DNA of 64,000 bases from AC-32 sp963754265 (GCA_963754265.1 CAVWFB010000016.1:576391-640390); one strand, 5' to 3'. Shown: positions 27,161 to 37,148, numbered from the stretch's first letter. A program made the numbers and translations. The notes: generated from the letters alone by a model not told the origin.

Positions 27161-28144
27161 ATGACTGAAGAGACACGAGAGCTGATCATCATCGGCGGTG
27201 GGCCTGCGGGCTACACCGCAGCCCTGTATGCGGCGCGGGCCAACCTGCGTCCGCTGGTGATCGAGGGCTTCGCCTGGGGCGGACAGCTGATGATCACGAG
27301 CGACGTCGAAAACTACCCGGGCTACCCCGACGGGATCATGGGCCCGGAGATGATGCAGGACTTCCGGCGCCAGTCCGAGCGCTTCGGCGCCGAGTTCGTG
27401 ACCGACGACGTCACGAAGGTGGACTTCTCCGAGCACCCGTTCCGGGTCTGGGTCGGGGACAAGGAGCACATGGCGGAGGCCGTGATCGTGGCGACCGGCG
27501 CCAGCGCGCGGCAGCTCGGGCTCGAGTCCGAGCGCTCGCTGCAGGGCCGAGGCGTCTCCTACTGCGCGGTGTGCGACGCAGCGTTCTTCCGCGACAAGCA
27601 GGTCGTGGTCGTGGGCGGCGGCGATTCCGCGATGGAGGAGGCGATCTTCCTGACGAAGTTCGCCACCAAGGTCAGCCTCGTCCACCGGCGCGACGACTTC
27701 CGCGCCTCGCAGATCATGCTCGACCGCGCCAAGGCGAACGAGAAGATCGAGTTCGTCACGCCGACCGTGGTCGAGGAGGTCATCGGCGAGGGCGGTTCGA
27801 CGAGCGCGGTGCGCGTCCGGGACCTCGATACCGGCGAGACGAGCGACCTGCCAGCTCAGGGGTTGTTCGTCGCAATCGGTCACGACCCGAACACGAAGCT
27901 GTTCCTCGAGCAACTCGACCATGACGAGGCCGGCTACCTGGTTACCCAGCCGGGCTCGACCGCGACGAACGTCGAGGGCGTCTTCGCCGCCGGCGACGTC
28001 GTCGACCACACGTACCGCCAGGCCGTCACCGCCGCCGGAAGCGGCGCGATGGCCGCGCTCGACTCGGAGCGGTGGCTCGCCGCCCGCGAGGGCCATCCCG
28101 GCACCGCCGCGACGGCACCGCGCGTCGAAGCGGCCGAGGTCTAG
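27161..28144 (+). CDS. trxB: Thioredoxin reductase
   Basis: A 327-aa flavoprotein from the ATG at 27161 (GAGGAAG before it). FAD motif IIIGGGPAGYTAALYAAR, redox pair CAVC (YCAVCDAAFF), NADP motif VVVGGGDSAMEEAIFL, HRRDDFRAS arginine loop, and C-terminal FAD site GVFAAGDVVDHTYRQ. It reduces thioredoxin with NADPH. No thioredoxin gene is adjacent in the window. Confidence 0.95.
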   Translation: MTEETRELIIIGGGPAGYTAALYAARANLRPLVIEGFAWGGQLMITSDVENYPGYPDGIMGPEMMQDFRRQSERFGAEFVTDDVTKVDFSEHPFRVWVGDKEHMAEAVIVATGASARQLGLESERSLQGRGVSYCAVCDAAFFRDKQVVVVGGGDSAMEEAIFLTKFATKVSLVHRRDDFRASQIMLDRAKANEKIEFVTPTVVEEVIGEGGSTSAVRVRDLDTGETSDLPAQGLFVAIGHDPNTKLFLEQLDHDEAGYLVTQPGSTATNVEGVFAAGDVVDHTYRQAVTAAGSGAMAALDSERWLAAREGHPGTAATAPRVEAAEV

Positions 28145-28158
28145 CCGAGCCTCGCCTG

Positions 28159-29076
28159 ATGACCCGGGCCGGATGGATCGATCTCGTCGATCCCGACGAG
28201 GCCGAGCTGCGCGAGCGCACGCCGATGACCCTGCACGCCCGCGCGCTCGACCGAATCCTTCGGCCCACCGAGCACGCTGATTACCCGCGGCCGACTCTCG
28301 AGAGCCACGGTGACTACGTCTTCGGCGTGTTCCTGGTCGCGGTCGCGGTTCCTGAAGAGGATCGCGTCTACTACCAGGAGGTCGACATCGTGCTGACGCA
28401 GGACTTCGTCCTGACCGTCCGCAAGACGCCGCCAGGAGGCGAGCCGTTCGACACGAGCGGCGTGCACGAGGCCTGCGAGCGTGGCGAAGTCGAGGAGCCC
28501 GGGATGGTCGCCTACCACCTGGTGGACGAGGTCGCCGAGCGGCTTCTCGACCTGATCGACACGCTGAACGAGGAGATCGACGAGCTCGAGGACCACGTCG
28601 AGGACTGGCCAGCGGGACGGGTGCGCCAGCGGCTCTCGGAGCTTCGCCACGATCTGCTCCGCATCCGCAAGACGGTCGCGCCGACCCGCGACGCCGTCCA
28701 CACCGTCGTCGACGGCCGGGTCGACGTCGAGGGAGGCGAGGTGTTCCCTCACGACGTCGAGCTCCATTTCGCGGACGCCTACGACAAGCTCCTGCGCGCC
28801 GTCGACGGGCTCGAGCTCTCGCGCGATCTCGTCGCCGGCGTTCGCGACTACTCCCAGGCGAAGATCGCGAACGATCAGAACGACGTCGTGAAGCGACTCA
28901 CGGCGATCGCGTCGCTCCTGCTCGTGCCGACCTTCATCGTCGGGCTGTACGGCCAGAACTTCATCAAGAGCATGCCCGAGCTGCGCTGGGCGTTCGGCTA
29001 TGAGTGGTCCTGGGGCTGGATCATCGTCACGACCCTTCTGCAGCTTTGGTACTTCCGCCGCAAGGGCTGGCTCTAG
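28159..29076 (+). CDS. CorA-like divalent-cation transporter with GQN instead of GMN
   Basis: A 305-aa protein with the CorA architecture: N-terminal alpha/beta domain, long helical stalk (LLDLIDTLNEEIDELEDHVE) and two C-terminal membrane helices (LLLVPTFIVGLYGQ ... WSWGWIIVTTLLQLWYF). After TM1 the sequence is LYGQNFIKSMPELRW, where Thermotoga CorA has IYGMNFEYMPEL. The family's selectivity motif GMN is therefore GQN. It is probably still a Mg, Co or Zn channel; ion preference cannot be told. Confidence 0.85.
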   Translation: MTRAGWIDLVDPDEAELRERTPMTLHARALDRILRPTEHADYPRPTLESHGDYVFGVFLVAVAVPEEDRVYYQEVDIVLTQDFVLTVRKTPPGGEPFDTSGVHEACERGEVEEPGMVAYHLVDEVAERLLDLIDTLNEEIDELEDHVEDWPAGRVRQRLSELRHDLLRIRKTVAPTRDAVHTVVDGRVDVEGGEVFPHDVELHFADAYDKLLRAVDGLELSRDLVAGVRDYSQAKIANDQNDVVKRLTAIASLLLVPTFIVGLYGQNFIKSMPELRWAFGYEWSWGWIIVTTLLQLWYFRRKGWL

Positions 29077-29101
29077 GCACGCGCTGGCTACCATCGCCGC
29101 G

Positions 29102-29545
29102 GTGCCGTATTTCATCTGTCCGAACTGCAAGGAGCGCTCGATCGACCACGACCGGCGCGAGGGCCTGAGCCAGCAGGCCGTCTCCTGCCACCGCTGCGGC
29201 TTCGGTTTCCTGTTCGAGCTGCTCGAGGACTACTACCCGGCGCCGAACACCGGCTTCGTCGTCTGTGACCGCAACGCGCGGGTCCTCGCCATCGGCCGCG
29301 ACCTGTTCGAGCTGTCGGGCTACCGCGAGCAGGATCTGATGGGGCGTGACGTGGTCGAAGCGCTCGGCCTCTCGGGGTTCGAGGGACCAAGCCCGGCGCA
29401 GGTGGCGCTCGAGTGGGGTGTGCGCAGGCTCGGCGTGCAGCTCGAGCTGCGCTCCCGGGTTGGGCACGTGAAGCACGTCACGGCCGACTTCTTCCCGGCC
29501 TACGACGACGACGGCGGGCTCTTGGTCGGCCTCACGCCGCGCTGA
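29102..29545 (+). CDS. Zinc-ribbon plus PAS-domain protein
   Basis: A 147-aa protein from the GTG at 29102. Residues 1-36 form a zinc ribbon (YFICPNCKERS ... CHRCGFGF), and residues about 50-147 a PAS domain (NTGFVVCDRNARVLAIGRDL, ELSGYREQDLMGRDVVEAL). It may sense a ligand or redox state and pass it to a partner, since no output domain is present. It follows the corA-like gene by 25 bases. Confidence 0.72.
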   Translation: MPYFICPNCKERSIDHDRREGLSQQAVSCHRCGFGFLFELLEDYYPAPNTGFVVCDRNARVLAIGRDLFELSGYREQDLMGRDVVEALGLSGFEGPSPAQVALEWGVRRLGVQLELRSRVGHVKHVTADFFPAYDDDGGLLVGLTPR

Positions 29546-29825
29546 GACCGGCCAGCTCCGTCTCGACCCAGGACTGCAGCTCCTCGAGCGCTTCGATCGC
29601 TCCATCGAGCTCGCGCAGCTCGGCGCGGGCGGCGGGCTCGTCGATCGCACCTAGCAGCCCAAGCGCCTGAAGCCGCGTGGCCGCCGCGTCGGTCAGATCG
29701 CGCTGCGCCCGCTTCTCGATCGCCGCCTGCCGGATGCGCGATCGCGCCCGTTCCGCGCGAGCCGAAAGGCTTGCCGCCTCACCGGCGAGCGCGTCGGCGT
29801 AGACGGCGAGCTCAACGGCGAGCAT
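29532..29825 (-). CDS. Small helical protein of unknown function
   Basis: A 97-aa, Ala/Leu/Glu/Arg-rich protein from the ATG at 29825, predicted almost entirely helical, perhaps coiled coil. Ten bases after the end of nth on the same strand, and its stop overlaps the end of the convergent PAS gene by 14 bases. No recognised family. Confidence 0.5.
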   Translation of the reverse strand: MLAVELAVYADALAGEAASLSARAERARSRIRQAAIEKRAQRDLTDAAATRLQALGLLGAIDEPAARAELRELDGAIEALEELQSWVETELAGLSAA

Positions 29826-29835
29826 GGCTCCAAGG

Positions 29836-30537
29836 CTAGGCGCCCGAATGTGACGCGAGTGTGTCGACTTCGACCCTACTCGCGGGACACAACGCATTCA
29901 CGACGCAGATCTCGCACCGCGGCGAGCGCGCCAGGCACACCCGCCTGCCGTGCTGGATCAGCAGGTGCGGAAACACGTTCCAGTGCTGCCGCGGCACCAG
30001 CCGCATCAGGTCGCGCTCGATCTTGACCGGGTCGTCGTGCCTCGTGAGACCAAGCCGCTGCGACAGCCTGCGAACGTGGGTGTCGACGACGACGCCCACT
30101 GCCTCCCCGCGCTCCCCGACGACGACGTTGGCCGTTTTCCGCGCCACGCCTGGTAGGCGGAGCAACTCCTCGAGGGTCGCGGGCACCTGCCCGTCGTAGT
30201 CCTCGATCAGGAGCTGCATGGTGCCTCGGATCGCCTTGGCCTTCTGGCGGAAGAACCCCGTCGAGCGAATGTCGTTCTCCAGCTCCTCGACCGGAACCGC
30301 CAGGTAGTCCTCGGGCCGGCGGTACTTGCGAAAGAGGCTCTCGGTAACGCGGTTGACGTTGACGTCGGTGGTCTGCGCCGAGAGCATCACCGAGACGAGC
30401 AGCTCGAGGTCGTTGCGGAAGCGGAGCGCGATCGTCGCCTCGGGATATTCGGCCAGCAGCGCCTCGATGATCGGGATGATCCGCTCGCGCTTGGGCCCGA
30501 CCCGCCGCCGAGCCTCGGCGAGGTAGCTGCGGGCCAT
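29836..30537 (-). CDS. nth: Endonuclease III
   Basis: A 233-aa DNA glycosylase/AP lyase for oxidised pyrimidines. Helix-hairpin-helix with catalytic Lys in LPGVARKTANVVVG, catalytic Asp in VVVDTHVRRLSQRL, and the C-terminal 4Fe-4S cluster CLARSPRCEICVVNALC (spacing 7-2-5). The ATG at 30537 shares a base with the stop of the upstream addA-like gene, making a repair operon addB-addA-nth. A longer open frame upstream is a shadow of addA and was not used. Confidence 0.95.
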   Translation of the reverse strand: MARSYLAEARRRVGPKRERIIPIIEALLAEYPEATIALRFRNDLELLVSVMLSAQTTDVNVNRVTESLFRKYRRPEDYLAVPVEELENDIRSTGFFRQKAKAIRGTMQLLIEDYDGQVPATLEELLRLPGVARKTANVVVGERGEAVGVVVDTHVRRLSQRLGLTRHDDPVKIERDLMRLVPRQHWNVFPHLLIQHGRRVCLARSPRCEICVVNALCPASRVEVDTLASHSGA

Positions 30538-33500
30538 CAGGCGCCGTGACGGAGCCGCGGCCCCGCGCAGACGACGTTCAGCGCCGGGCAGTCTGCGCAC
30601 ACGAACTCGCTCGGGGTCGGGCGGAACTCCCCGGCCTGAATCCGGTCGATCGCCGACGAGAGCTCCGTCTCGAGCGCGGGCACGTCTTCGCGCACAAAGC
30701 TTGTGGAGACGACCGCGTCCGGGCGCTCGAGGAAGTGGTAGACGACCTCCACCTGCTCCGCGCCCGCCCGGAAGCAGGCCAGCGCGTACACGAGCCGCTG
30801 GAGCCGGTAGTCGGCCTCGACGATCTCCTCCGGCTCGGCTTCGGCGAGCGAGTTCGTCTTGTAGTCGAGGACGAGCGCGCTCGGCCCGTCGCGATGGAGC
30901 ACGTCGATGCGGCCGTGCAGGAGGACGCCGTCGTGCTCGAAGGCGAAGGGCAGTTCGGGCGTGGTTCCCTCGAGCGCGGCGACTCGCGCGCCCAGCTCGG
31001 AGCGGGAGTAGGACTCCACGAAGGCGCGGATCCGCTCGAGCTCCTCGTCGGTCACGGCCGGGTAGCGGGCGCGGACGGCGGCCTCGAGATCCTCGGGCAC
31101 GGCCGGCGCGCCGAGGTCGATCCGCTCCAGCAGCGTGTGCACGGCGTCGCCGATCTCGGTCGCCGCGAGCCCCGTCTGCCCCGGCACGGTGCCCATCGCG
31201 TCGGCGGGCCGCAGCCCGACCACGCGCTCGGCGAAGTAGCGATACGAGCAGCGCTCGAAGAGCGAGAGCGCGCTGTAGGAGAGCCGGCGCACTCGATGGA
31301 GCGGCGGGGCCGGAACCTCGGTCAGGGGCGCGAGTACCGGCGCCTCCGGCGGCGCGCCGCCGTTCTCGGCGACCTCGAAGAGCTCCAGCTGCTCCACGAC
31401 GGCGGCTGTGCCTTCGACGAGCGCCTCCGGCGCGTACCGGTCGAGCCGGATCAGCAGGCGCGCGCCTCCGCGCTCGATCTCCATCGGCCCCGGCTCGGCC
31501 CCGACGTCGTCCAACTCGCTCGCCTCGAGCCGGTCGAGCACCCAGCCGATCGGCGTGTTCGCATCGGCCTTGCGGTCCTGGTCGATCGCGCCTGAGACGA
31601 TCAGCCGGTCGATCGCCCGGGTCATGGCGACGTAGTAGAGGCGGAGCCGCTCGGCGCCTTCCGCGTCCTGCTCCGCCGACCTGACCGACTCGTACTCGGA
31701 GGTCGAGAGGCGCTTGCCGGTGGAGGGCTCGGCAACGCGGAAGCCGAGGCGCCCATCCGGCAGGCAGAGGATCTCGTCGGCGTCGTGCCGCCCTCGGTCG
31801 CGGCCGGCGTCGGCGACCACGACGACCTTGAACTCGAGGCCCTTGGCCGAATGGATGGTCAGGAGCCGGATCACGTCCGTGCCCTCCTCTTCGGCGACCG
31901 CCTCGAGCTCGGAGGCGCCGACCGCGTCCTGCTCGGCCACGAAGCGGACGAAGCCCTGGACGTCGGGGCCGCGCAGTTCCTCGTACGAGCGCGCGAGCCG
32001 CGCCAGCTTGCGCAGGTTCGCGTAGCGGCGCCTGCCGTCCCACTGGGCGAGCACCGCGAGGTCGTAGTCGTGCGCGCAGACGATCTGCTCGCAGAGTCGC
32101 TCGAGCGTGAGCGTCGGCGCCTGCGCGGAGAGCCGGTCGAAGCGCTGCTTGAAGGCCTGGAAGAGGCGTGCGTCTCGTGCCGAGAGCCCGTCCGGCATGC
32201 TTTTCTCGAGGCCGCAGAAGAGCGGCCGCTTCGGCGCCGCTCGCCGGAGAAGGACGAGCGCGTCGTTGGAGGCGCCCACGAACGGCGAGGCGAGCACCGT
32301 CACGAGCGCCTCGTCGTCGTAGCGGTTGTGGAGCAGTCGGAGATAGGCCAGCAGGTCGACCACCTGTTGCTGGTGGTAGTAATCGCGCCCGGTCGCACGG
32401 AAGGTCGGCAGGCCGAGCGCCCGGAGCTCCTCCTCGTAGAGCCGCGCATCGGTGCCGGCCGCGAACAGGAGCACGATCTCACCCGGGGTGGCCTCGCCCG
32501 CCTCGACGAGCTCGTGTACGCGGCGCGCGATGTGACGAGCCTCGGCCTCGCGCCAGTGCGTGCCCGTCTCGGCGTAGCTCGCCTTGTCGGTCACGAGCAG
32601 CTCGACCGCGGCCCCGAAGGCCGGATCGGCGAAGCGGCCGGCGGCGTCGAGCGGCTGGAAGGTGTCGCCGAAGTCGGCCGCGAAGAGGTGGTTGATCACC
32701 TCGAGCACCTCGGGCCGCGAGCGGTAGTTCTGCGTCAGCGCCAGGACGCCGCCGACCTGCTCGCGTCGCTCGCGGAAGACCTCGACGTCCGCGTGCCGGA
32801 AGCGGTAGATGGACTGGAACTCGTCCCCGACGAAGAACAGCTCGGCGTCCTCGCGCGCGAGAAGGTCGACCAGCTCGCATTGGAGGCGGTTCGTGTCCTG
32901 GAACTCGTCCACCATGATCGAGCGGAAGCGCCAGCTCTCGCGCTCGCGGATCTCCTCGTTGTCGCGCAGGAGCTCGCGCGCGAGCAGCTGCAGGTCTTCG
33001 AAGTCGAGGGCGGACTCGCGATCCTTGGCGCCGCGGTAGGCACGATCGTAGGCGAGCAGGAGCTCCTGGAGCTGCTCTCGGTCCCGCGCAGCCAGCGCCT
33101 CGAGCGCTGCTTCCTCGACCGCGCGGCGCGCCTCTTCGTAGGCATCGGCGGTCTCGCCGGGGTCGCGGAGCTCGCTCAGGTCGAGCAGCTTCTCCGGCCG
33201 CGGTGAAGGGTCGAGCAAGCGAAGAGCCTGCGACGACTGCTCGCTCGCGAGCGCTTCCGCCGCTGCCCGAAGCTCCTCGATCCGCGCCTCGAGCTGCGGG
33301 TCGTCCGGCGCCTCGAGCCGCAGCTCGAGGCCGGAGGAGCGGAGGGTCTCGTGTACGCCGGTCAGCATCCGCCGGAGCCGACGGGCACTGTACGAGGCGA
33401 GCAGCCCCAGTCGCTCCTCGTCTCCGCCCGAGCAGAACTCCTCCAGCGCCTCACGGAAGGCCTCGCCCCGGAGCACCCGGCCTTGACTGTCGTCGAGCAC

Positions 33501-33845
33501 GCGGAAGCGGGGGTCGATCCCGGCCGCGAAGGGGTGCGCCTTCAAGAGGCGGTGGCAGAAGCCGTGGATGGTCGAGATCCAGGCGGCGTCGAGCTCGCGG
33601 GCCAGATCGTGGCGCTCCAGCTCACGCAGCCGGCTCCGAATTCGTCCGCGTAGCTCGCCGGCGGCTCGCTCGGTGTAGGTGATGACGAGGATCGAGTCGA
33701 CGTCGAGCCCGCGCTCGCAGACGGCGCGGCAGAAGCGCTCGACGATGACGGTGGTCTTTCCGGTTCCCGCCCCGGCCGAGACGAAGACGACCCCCGGCTC
33801 CTCGATCGCCCGGAGCTGCTCGCGGTTCGGGGCCTCGACGGTCAT
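30537..33845 (-). CDS. addA: AddA-like UvrD-type helicase/nuclease
   Basis: A 1102-aa protein. Superfamily 1A helicase motifs in order: Walker A VSAGAGTGKTTV, STIHGFCHRLLKA, MVDEFQDTNRL, LTQNYRSRPEVL, TIHSAKGLEFKVVV and LYYVAMTRAID. The C-terminal RecB-type nuclease has GRIDVLHRD and LVLDYKTN. Cys residues ERCSYRYF and CADCPALNVVC suggest a 4Fe-4S cluster as in AddB/AdnAB nucleases. It should act with the 974-aa partner upstream in double-strand break end resection. AdnB is an alternative name; family placement needs a tree. Confidence 0.88.
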   Translation of the reverse strand: MTVEAPNREQLRAIEEPGVVFVSAGAGTGKTTVIVERFCRAVCERGLDVDSILVITYTERAAGELRGRIRSRLRELERHDLARELDAAWISTIHGFCHRLLKAHPFAAGIDPRFRVLDDSQGRVLRGEAFREALEEFCSGGDEERLGLLASYSARRLRRMLTGVHETLRSSGLELRLEAPDDPQLEARIEELRAAAEALASEQSSQALRLLDPSPRPEKLLDLSELRDPGETADAYEEARRAVEEAALEALAARDREQLQELLLAYDRAYRGAKDRESALDFEDLQLLARELLRDNEEIRERESWRFRSIMVDEFQDTNRLQCELVDLLAREDAELFFVGDEFQSIYRFRHADVEVFRERREQVGGVLALTQNYRSRPEVLEVINHLFAADFGDTFQPLDAAGRFADPAFGAAVELLVTDKASYAETGTHWREAEARHIARRVHELVEAGEATPGEIVLLFAAGTDARLYEEELRALGLPTFRATGRDYYHQQQVVDLLAYLRLLHNRYDDEALVTVLASPFVGASNDALVLLRRAAPKRPLFCGLEKSMPDGLSARDARLFQAFKQRFDRLSAQAPTLTLERLCEQIVCAHDYDLAVLAQWDGRRRYANLRKLARLARSYEELRGPDVQGFVRFVAEQDAVGASELEAVAEEEGTDVIRLLTIHSAKGLEFKVVVVADAGRDRGRHDADEILCLPDGRLGFRVAEPSTGKRLSTSEYESVRSAEQDAEGAERLRLYYVAMTRAIDRLIVSGAIDQDRKADANTPIGWVLDRLEASELDDVGAEPGPMEIERGGARLLIRLDRYAPEALVEGTAAVVEQLELFEVAENGGAPPEAPVLAPLTEVPAPPLHRVRRLSYSALSLFERCSYRYFAERVVGLRPADAMGTVPGQTGLAATEIGDAVHTLLERIDLGAPAVPEDLEAAVRARYPAVTDEELERIRAFVESYSRSELGARVAALEGTTPELPFAFEHDGVLLHGRIDVLHRDGPSALVLDYKTNSLAEAEPEEIVEADYRLQRLVYALACFRAGAEQVEVVYHFLERPDAVVSTSFVREDVPALETELSSAIDRIQAGEFRPTPSEFVCADCPALNVVCAGPRLRHGA

Positions 33846-33891
33846 GGCGCGAACCTCAATCCGGGCGCACCCGGCCAGCGGCGCAGACGGC

Positions 33892-36816
33892 TCACGATCG
33901 CTTCACCCGGCACATCGTCCAGAGGCTGCACCACGTCGGGCAGGGGAACCCGCCCTTCGGGTCGTGGCGGACGTCGCCGTCGCGGATGCGGGCCACAGCG
34001 GTGCGGGCCCGCTCCTGCGCCTGGTCGACCTGCCCCCAGAACTCGTCCTCCGCCAGGTAGTCGTTCTTCTGGAAGCCCGGCACGCCGTCCTCGCGCAGCT
34101 CGGCACGCAGAAGCCCTCGGGCCCTGCCGTCGCCGGCGAGCGCGCGGTAGACGCCGCCGAGCGGCTCGATGCCGACCAGGTCGCGCAGCACGAGCATGTA
34201 GAGCGGGATCTGGAGGAGCTGGGCACGCTCGATCTCCGCCGCCGAGTGCGCCGTCCTGCCCGACTTGTAGTCGACGACCATCCCACGCGCCCCGAACGGG
34301 TCGCGGTCGATCCGGTCGATCTTCCCGGAGACGGTGAAGCCACCGAGGTCGAGCCCGCGCTGGAGCTCGGGGGCCGACCGCTCCGAGCCGAACGAGACCT
34401 CGAAGCGGTTCGGGACGAGCGGAGAGTCCGACTCGGCCTCGCGGCGGACGAGCTCTTCGAGGTCGCGGGCGAGGCTCTGCTCGAGCTCGCTTCGCTCCAG
34501 CTCCGGGACGTCGACGCGCACATGGGCCTGGACCGCCTCGGCCAGACACTCGCGCAGGAAGTCGAGGGCGTCCTCGAGGTTCTCCGGCTGCACGCGCTCC
34601 GCTCCGGTGCGCTTCGGCAGGCCCTTGAAGAACGAGAACAGCGCCTGGTGGGCGACGGTCCCGCGCAGGCGCGCGTCGACCTCCGCGTCGATGCTGCGCG
34701 GCGAAACGACGCGCTCGAAGAGCCACATCGACGAGCAGTCGGCGAAGCGCTCGAGGTCGGTGACCGAGAAGGACGCCTTCTGGCGAAGCTCCTCCAGCAC
34801 CTGCGGGTGCGTCAGTCGGGTCGACCGGTCGAAGGCGCCGAGCGCCCGTTCCAGCCTCCGCTCCCAGCCGTTCGTGCGGGCCAGCGAGGTCGCGGCGCCA
34901 CGCTCGGACGACGCGAGGGCGGCCAGGGCGCGGAGCCGCTCGCGCTCGCTCGGCGCCGTCTCCAGCGGCCAGGTCAGCGCGGCAAGCGGCCGTCGCCGGG
35001 TCCAACGCTCGGTCTCGTCCGGTGCGAAGAGCCCGCGCGCCTCGTCCCAGAACGGGCTCGGCTCGCGCGGCGACCCCTCGTCGCTCGCGGCCTCACGGAC
35101 GAGGTAGAGCCGCCGCGTCGGGCGCGTGCAGGCCGTGTAGAAGAGGTAGCGGTCGCGCGAGACCGGGTCGGTGCGCAGGAGCCGCCCGGCGCGGGACGAG
35201 CGTTCCAGCTCGGCCTTCTGCTCCTCGTCGAGGAACGGCGACCCTTGCACGCGGCGCGGCAGGCGGCCCTCCTCCAGGCCGAGCACGAAGGCGACCTCGA
35301 ACCGACGAGTTCGCGCCCGCAGGAGGTCGAGCACGGCCACCCGCCCGGCCTCCCCCGCGCCCGCGAGCCGGACCGGCGCGTCGTCGAGCAGGGCCACCAC
35401 CTCGTCTCGCGTCACCTCTCCGCCGAGGTCGCGCCAGCCTTCGAGCTCGGAGACGAGCCTGTGCGCCCGCTCGCGCGCCCGCAGGTCGAGCCGCGCGGCC
35501 TCTCCGGTCGGCGGCGACTCGAGACCGTGGGCGGAGCGGATCATCGCCCGCGCGAGCTGCTCGACGGCCGCGAGAGGGTCGGAGGCGGACCGGACTGCGT
35601 CGAGGTGAGGCAGCGGCTGGCCTCGGAGCTTTCCGATCTCCTCCTCGACCCGGGCGGCGACGGTCACGCCCCGGCCGCGCAGCCGCCCTTCCAGGAAGTC
35701 GACGTGCGCGCGCGAGAGCCCCGAGTACGGAGAGCGCAGGAAGGCGAACAGGTCGCGCCGCTCGCCCTCGAGCCAGGCGTAGCGGAGCAGGGCGATCAGC
35801 GCCTGGCCGAACGGCGTCTGGCCGAGGCGCAGGCGACCCTCGAGCGCGTAGGGCACTCCGAGGGTCGTGAACGCGGTGTCGAGAGGAGCGCGCCAGCGGT
35901 CGAGGGAGGGGCAGACGATCGCGATCTCGGCGGGGTCCGTTCCTGCCCGCACGAGCGACAGCACCTCCTCGGCCACGAGCTCGAGCGTTCCTCGCAGGCC
36001 GGCGCCCTCGAGAAATCGGATCGAGCCGTCGAGCTCCGGCGGGCCGCCCTCCTCGCCGAAGAGCCCACGCTCGAGATAGGCGAGCGGGGCCGCCCGCGCG
36101 CTCGGGTTCGGCGGCAGCTCCTCACGAGTCGTCGCGAGCGCGTTCAGATCGTCGGAGGTGCGCGACAGCGACGCGAAGGCATCGCGCCCGGGCTCGTACG
36201 GGAGCGAAACCGTGACCTCCGCCCGTGCCGCAAGCGCCTCGAGCAGCGCCCACTCGGCGCCGGTCAGGTCCTCGAAGCCGTAGGCGAAGACCGGGCGCGG
36301 GCTCCAGGCGGCGAGCTCGCCACCGGCGCGCTCGGCGGCGTGGCGCCGCTCGAGCTCACGGTCCCAGAGGCCGAGGCGGTCGAGCTCCGCGCGGTAGGCA
36401 CCGTAGAGCAGGCCGAGCTCCCCTTCGAGCTCTCCCGGCTCCAGCAGCGCGGACTCGAGCTCTGCCACGGTTGCGCCGAGCGCGTCGGAGAAGCCGCCGA
36501 AGCGTGCCGACGGCCCGAGGCCGCCGTTGGCCCCTGCCACGACGCGCCGCAGCAGCAGCGCCCGTTGCGCCTCGGTCACCACCGGACGGTGGGCGCCGTT
36601 GCCCCTGGCGATCCGTTCGAAGAGGTCGTCGAAGGTGCCGATGGAGCCTCCCACGAGCGCCCCGGTCTGCTTCAACAGCTCGCGCTCGGCCCGGTCGACG
36701 TCCGGCCTGTTCGGCACGATCAGGATCGGGTCTTCGTCGAGCGCGCCCAGGTACCGCTCGAGCAGGAGCGCGACCTTCCCCGCGTTGGCAGGCCCTGCGA
36801 GCAGGCTCAGAGGCAC
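33892..36816 (-). CDS. addB: AddB-like helicase-fold/nuclease subunit
   Basis: A 974-aa partner of the AddA-like protein, 46 bases upstream of it. The N-terminal loop LLAGPANAGKVALLLERY is a Walker A with Val in place of Ser/Thr after Lys, so ATP hydrolysis may be lost, as in many AddB subunits. The C-terminal nuclease has GKIDRIDRDPFG and MVVDYKSGR, bracketed by cysteines of a probable Fe-S cluster (FADCSSMWLFE ... CPTWCSLWTMC). It would recognise recombination hot-spot sequences and cut one strand. Confidence 0.82.
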   Translation of the reverse strand: MPLSLLAGPANAGKVALLLERYLGALDEDPILIVPNRPDVDRAERELLKQTGALVGGSIGTFDDLFERIARGNGAHRPVVTEAQRALLLRRVVAGANGGLGPSARFGGFSDALGATVAELESALLEPGELEGELGLLYGAYRAELDRLGLWDRELERRHAAERAGGELAAWSPRPVFAYGFEDLTGAEWALLEALAARAEVTVSLPYEPGRDAFASLSRTSDDLNALATTREELPPNPSARAAPLAYLERGLFGEEGGPPELDGSIRFLEGAGLRGTLELVAEEVLSLVRAGTDPAEIAIVCPSLDRWRAPLDTAFTTLGVPYALEGRLRLGQTPFGQALIALLRYAWLEGERRDLFAFLRSPYSGLSRAHVDFLEGRLRGRGVTVAARVEEEIGKLRGQPLPHLDAVRSASDPLAAVEQLARAMIRSAHGLESPPTGEAARLDLRARERAHRLVSELEGWRDLGGEVTRDEVVALLDDAPVRLAGAGEAGRVAVLDLLRARTRRFEVAFVLGLEEGRLPRRVQGSPFLDEEQKAELERSSRAGRLLRTDPVSRDRYLFYTACTRPTRRLYLVREAASDEGSPREPSPFWDEARGLFAPDETERWTRRRPLAALTWPLETAPSERERLRALAALASSERGAATSLARTNGWERRLERALGAFDRSTRLTHPQVLEELRQKASFSVTDLERFADCSSMWLFERVVSPRSIDAEVDARLRGTVAHQALFSFFKGLPKRTGAERVQPENLEDALDFLRECLAEAVQAHVRVDVPELERSELEQSLARDLEELVRREAESDSPLVPNRFEVSFGSERSAPELQRGLDLGGFTVSGKIDRIDRDPFGARGMVVDYKSGRTAHSAAEIERAQLLQIPLYMLVLRDLVGIEPLGGVYRALAGDGRARGLLRAELREDGVPGFQKNDYLAEDEFWGQVDQAQERARTAVARIRDGDVRHDPKGGFPCPTWCSLWTMCRVKRS

Positions 36817-36891
36817 CGGCCCATCCTAGCCCTGGGGCCCGACGACTCCGGCCCCCGCGAAAGGTGAGGCCGAGTGCTTGGCGCGGCGGCG

Positions 36892-37089
36892 CTAGGCCGT
36901 CGCGGACTTCGGTCGCCGGCCTCGCCGAGCGACCGCGTGACCGGGCATTCCGCCGGCGCAGTTGTCGCAGAGATCGGCCTGCTTCGAACCGCGTCTGGCA
37001 TCGGAGAAGTTCAGGCGCATGGTCGCGCCTTTTCCTTCGCCGACTTCCATACCGCAGTTGTCACAGACAAGCACGGTCTTGCGTGCCAA
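36892..37089 (-). CDS. Small zinc-binding protein of unknown function
   Basis: A 65-aa basic protein with two CxxC knuckles (LVCDNCGMEV and DLCDNCAGGM), probably one zinc site, and a basic tail (ARRGRRPKSATA) that could touch nucleic acid. Of a type common in actinobacteria, but I know no function. A Shine-Dalgarno (GAGGAGGA) lies upstream. Confidence 0.6.
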   Translation of the reverse strand: MARKTVLVCDNCGMEVGEGKGATMRLNFSDARRGSKQADLCDNCAGGMPGHAVARRGRRPKSATA

Positions 37090-37148
37090 GTCGTCCTCCT
37101 CTTTCTCGAACGGATTGCGTTCAGCTTAGCGCAAAGGTCGCGGTAATC

